55,376 nucleotides of DNA from Brevundimonas sp. AAP58 (GTDB lineage: Bacteria > Pseudomonadota > Alphaproteobacteria > Caulobacterales > Caulobacteraceae): the NCBI RefSeq assembly GCF_001295975.1, contig NZ_LJHU01000023.1:1-55376 (forward strand), given 5' to 3'. This document shows positions 55,213-55,376 of the stretch, piece after piece; position 1 is the stretch's first letter; the number at the start of each line of letters is the position of its first letter. The translations under genes were made by a program, and so were the position numbers. The notes under the pieces are model-generated. The model saw nothing but the letters and a program-made list of their open reading frames with translations. It was not told the origin of the DNA and ran no database searches.

Positions 55213-55376
55213 ATGGCCAAGCCCGATCTCAAGACCTACCGCGACCGCATGGACAAGGCGGTTGGCGCGCTGAAGGAAGAGTTTGCCGGTCTGCGGACTG
55301 GCCGGGCCAACGCAGGCCTGCTGGAGCCCGTGCGGGTCGAGGCCTACGGCTCGACCTCGCCGTTGACGGTGGTGGC
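55213..55376 (+). CDS. frr: Ribosome recycling factor (3' truncated by window edge)
   Basis: The first 54 codons are present: [20 protein letters not shown], then [19 protein letters not shown] and [13 protein letters not shown], the start of domain I and the hinge of RRF. With EF-G it splits post-termination ribosomes. TACGGAG lies upstream of the ATG. It is the last visible member of the rpsB-tsf-pyrH-frr block. Confidence 0.95.
   Translation, partial: MAKPDLKTYRDRMDKAVGALKEEFAGLRTGRANAGLLEPVRVEAYGSTSPLTVV

Overview
This window is a high-GC stretch of a Caulobacterales chromosome (Alphaproteobacteria). Brevundimonas or a close relative of Caulobacter is the best fit. The divK-pleD pair, with DivK and PleD both phosphorylatable at Asp53, is a Caulobacterales signature. 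The right end (a 29-residue SOS gene, dnaE, rpsB, tsf, pyrH, frr) matches the gene order I remember from Caulobacter crescentus. Promoters resemble the Caulobacter housekeeping type, with a TTG-rich -35 and a TAGA-like -10. I see no prophage, IS transposase, CRISPR array or rRNA operon. Genus and synteny are from memory; no search was run.

Layout. 1-5.3 kb: a truncated histone-deacetylase-family gene, a histidine phosphatase, then the isoprenoid block xseB, csaA, ispA, dxs, followed by a HIT protein. 5.3-9.2 kb: a polysaccharide deacetylase and dinB on the minus strand, diverging from divK-pleD. 9.2-11.8 kb: cobS, ohr and a DnaJ-domain gene (minus), with bolA diverging. 11.8-20.1 kb: a hybrid histidine kinase, an RcnB-like periplasmic protein, an ATP-dependent DNA ligase, an MscS channel, a threonine aldolase and an Atm1-type ABC exporter. 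20.1-26.2 kb: an unrecognised secreted protein with an AraC-family regulator, then accA and xerD (minus) diverging from aroK-aroB. 26.2-31.6 kb: bpt, motB, tRNA-Leu(UAG), an APC permease and an NSS transporter. 31.7-41.5 kb: hrpB, two methyltransferases, a glycosyltransferase, a TetR regulator, a soluble lytic transglycosylase and dapA-smpB. 41.5-48.4 kb: the accessory-like part, with a repeat-rich gap, two proteins of unknown function, a family-5 uracil-DNA glycosylase, a NYN-domain protein, folK, rpoZ and rel, and two kinds of palindromic repeat. 48.4-55.4 kb: dnaE, a small membrane protein, rpsB, tsf, pyrH and the start of frr.

The most interesting signals are in the 41.5-48.4 kb segment. 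Two sites match the alphaproteobacterial LexA operator perfectly (direct repeat GTTC-N7-GTTC). Each sits on the promoter of a very small single-pass membrane protein. One, 29 codons just upstream of dnaE, is probably sidA, the SOS-induced division inhibitor. The other is a 65-codon protein I do not recognise, and it may be a second SOS-induced membrane effector. The rel gene has no in-frame ATG, GTG or TTG for its conserved N-terminus. It most likely starts at a CTG overlapping the rpoZ stop, behind a perfect AGGAGG. A 152-155 bp palindromic repeat occurs twice, on either side of rpoZ-rel-sidA, and one copy supplies the C-terminal codons and stop of folK. Downstream of smpB lies an array of TCTGAA-based 9-mers with no assigned function.
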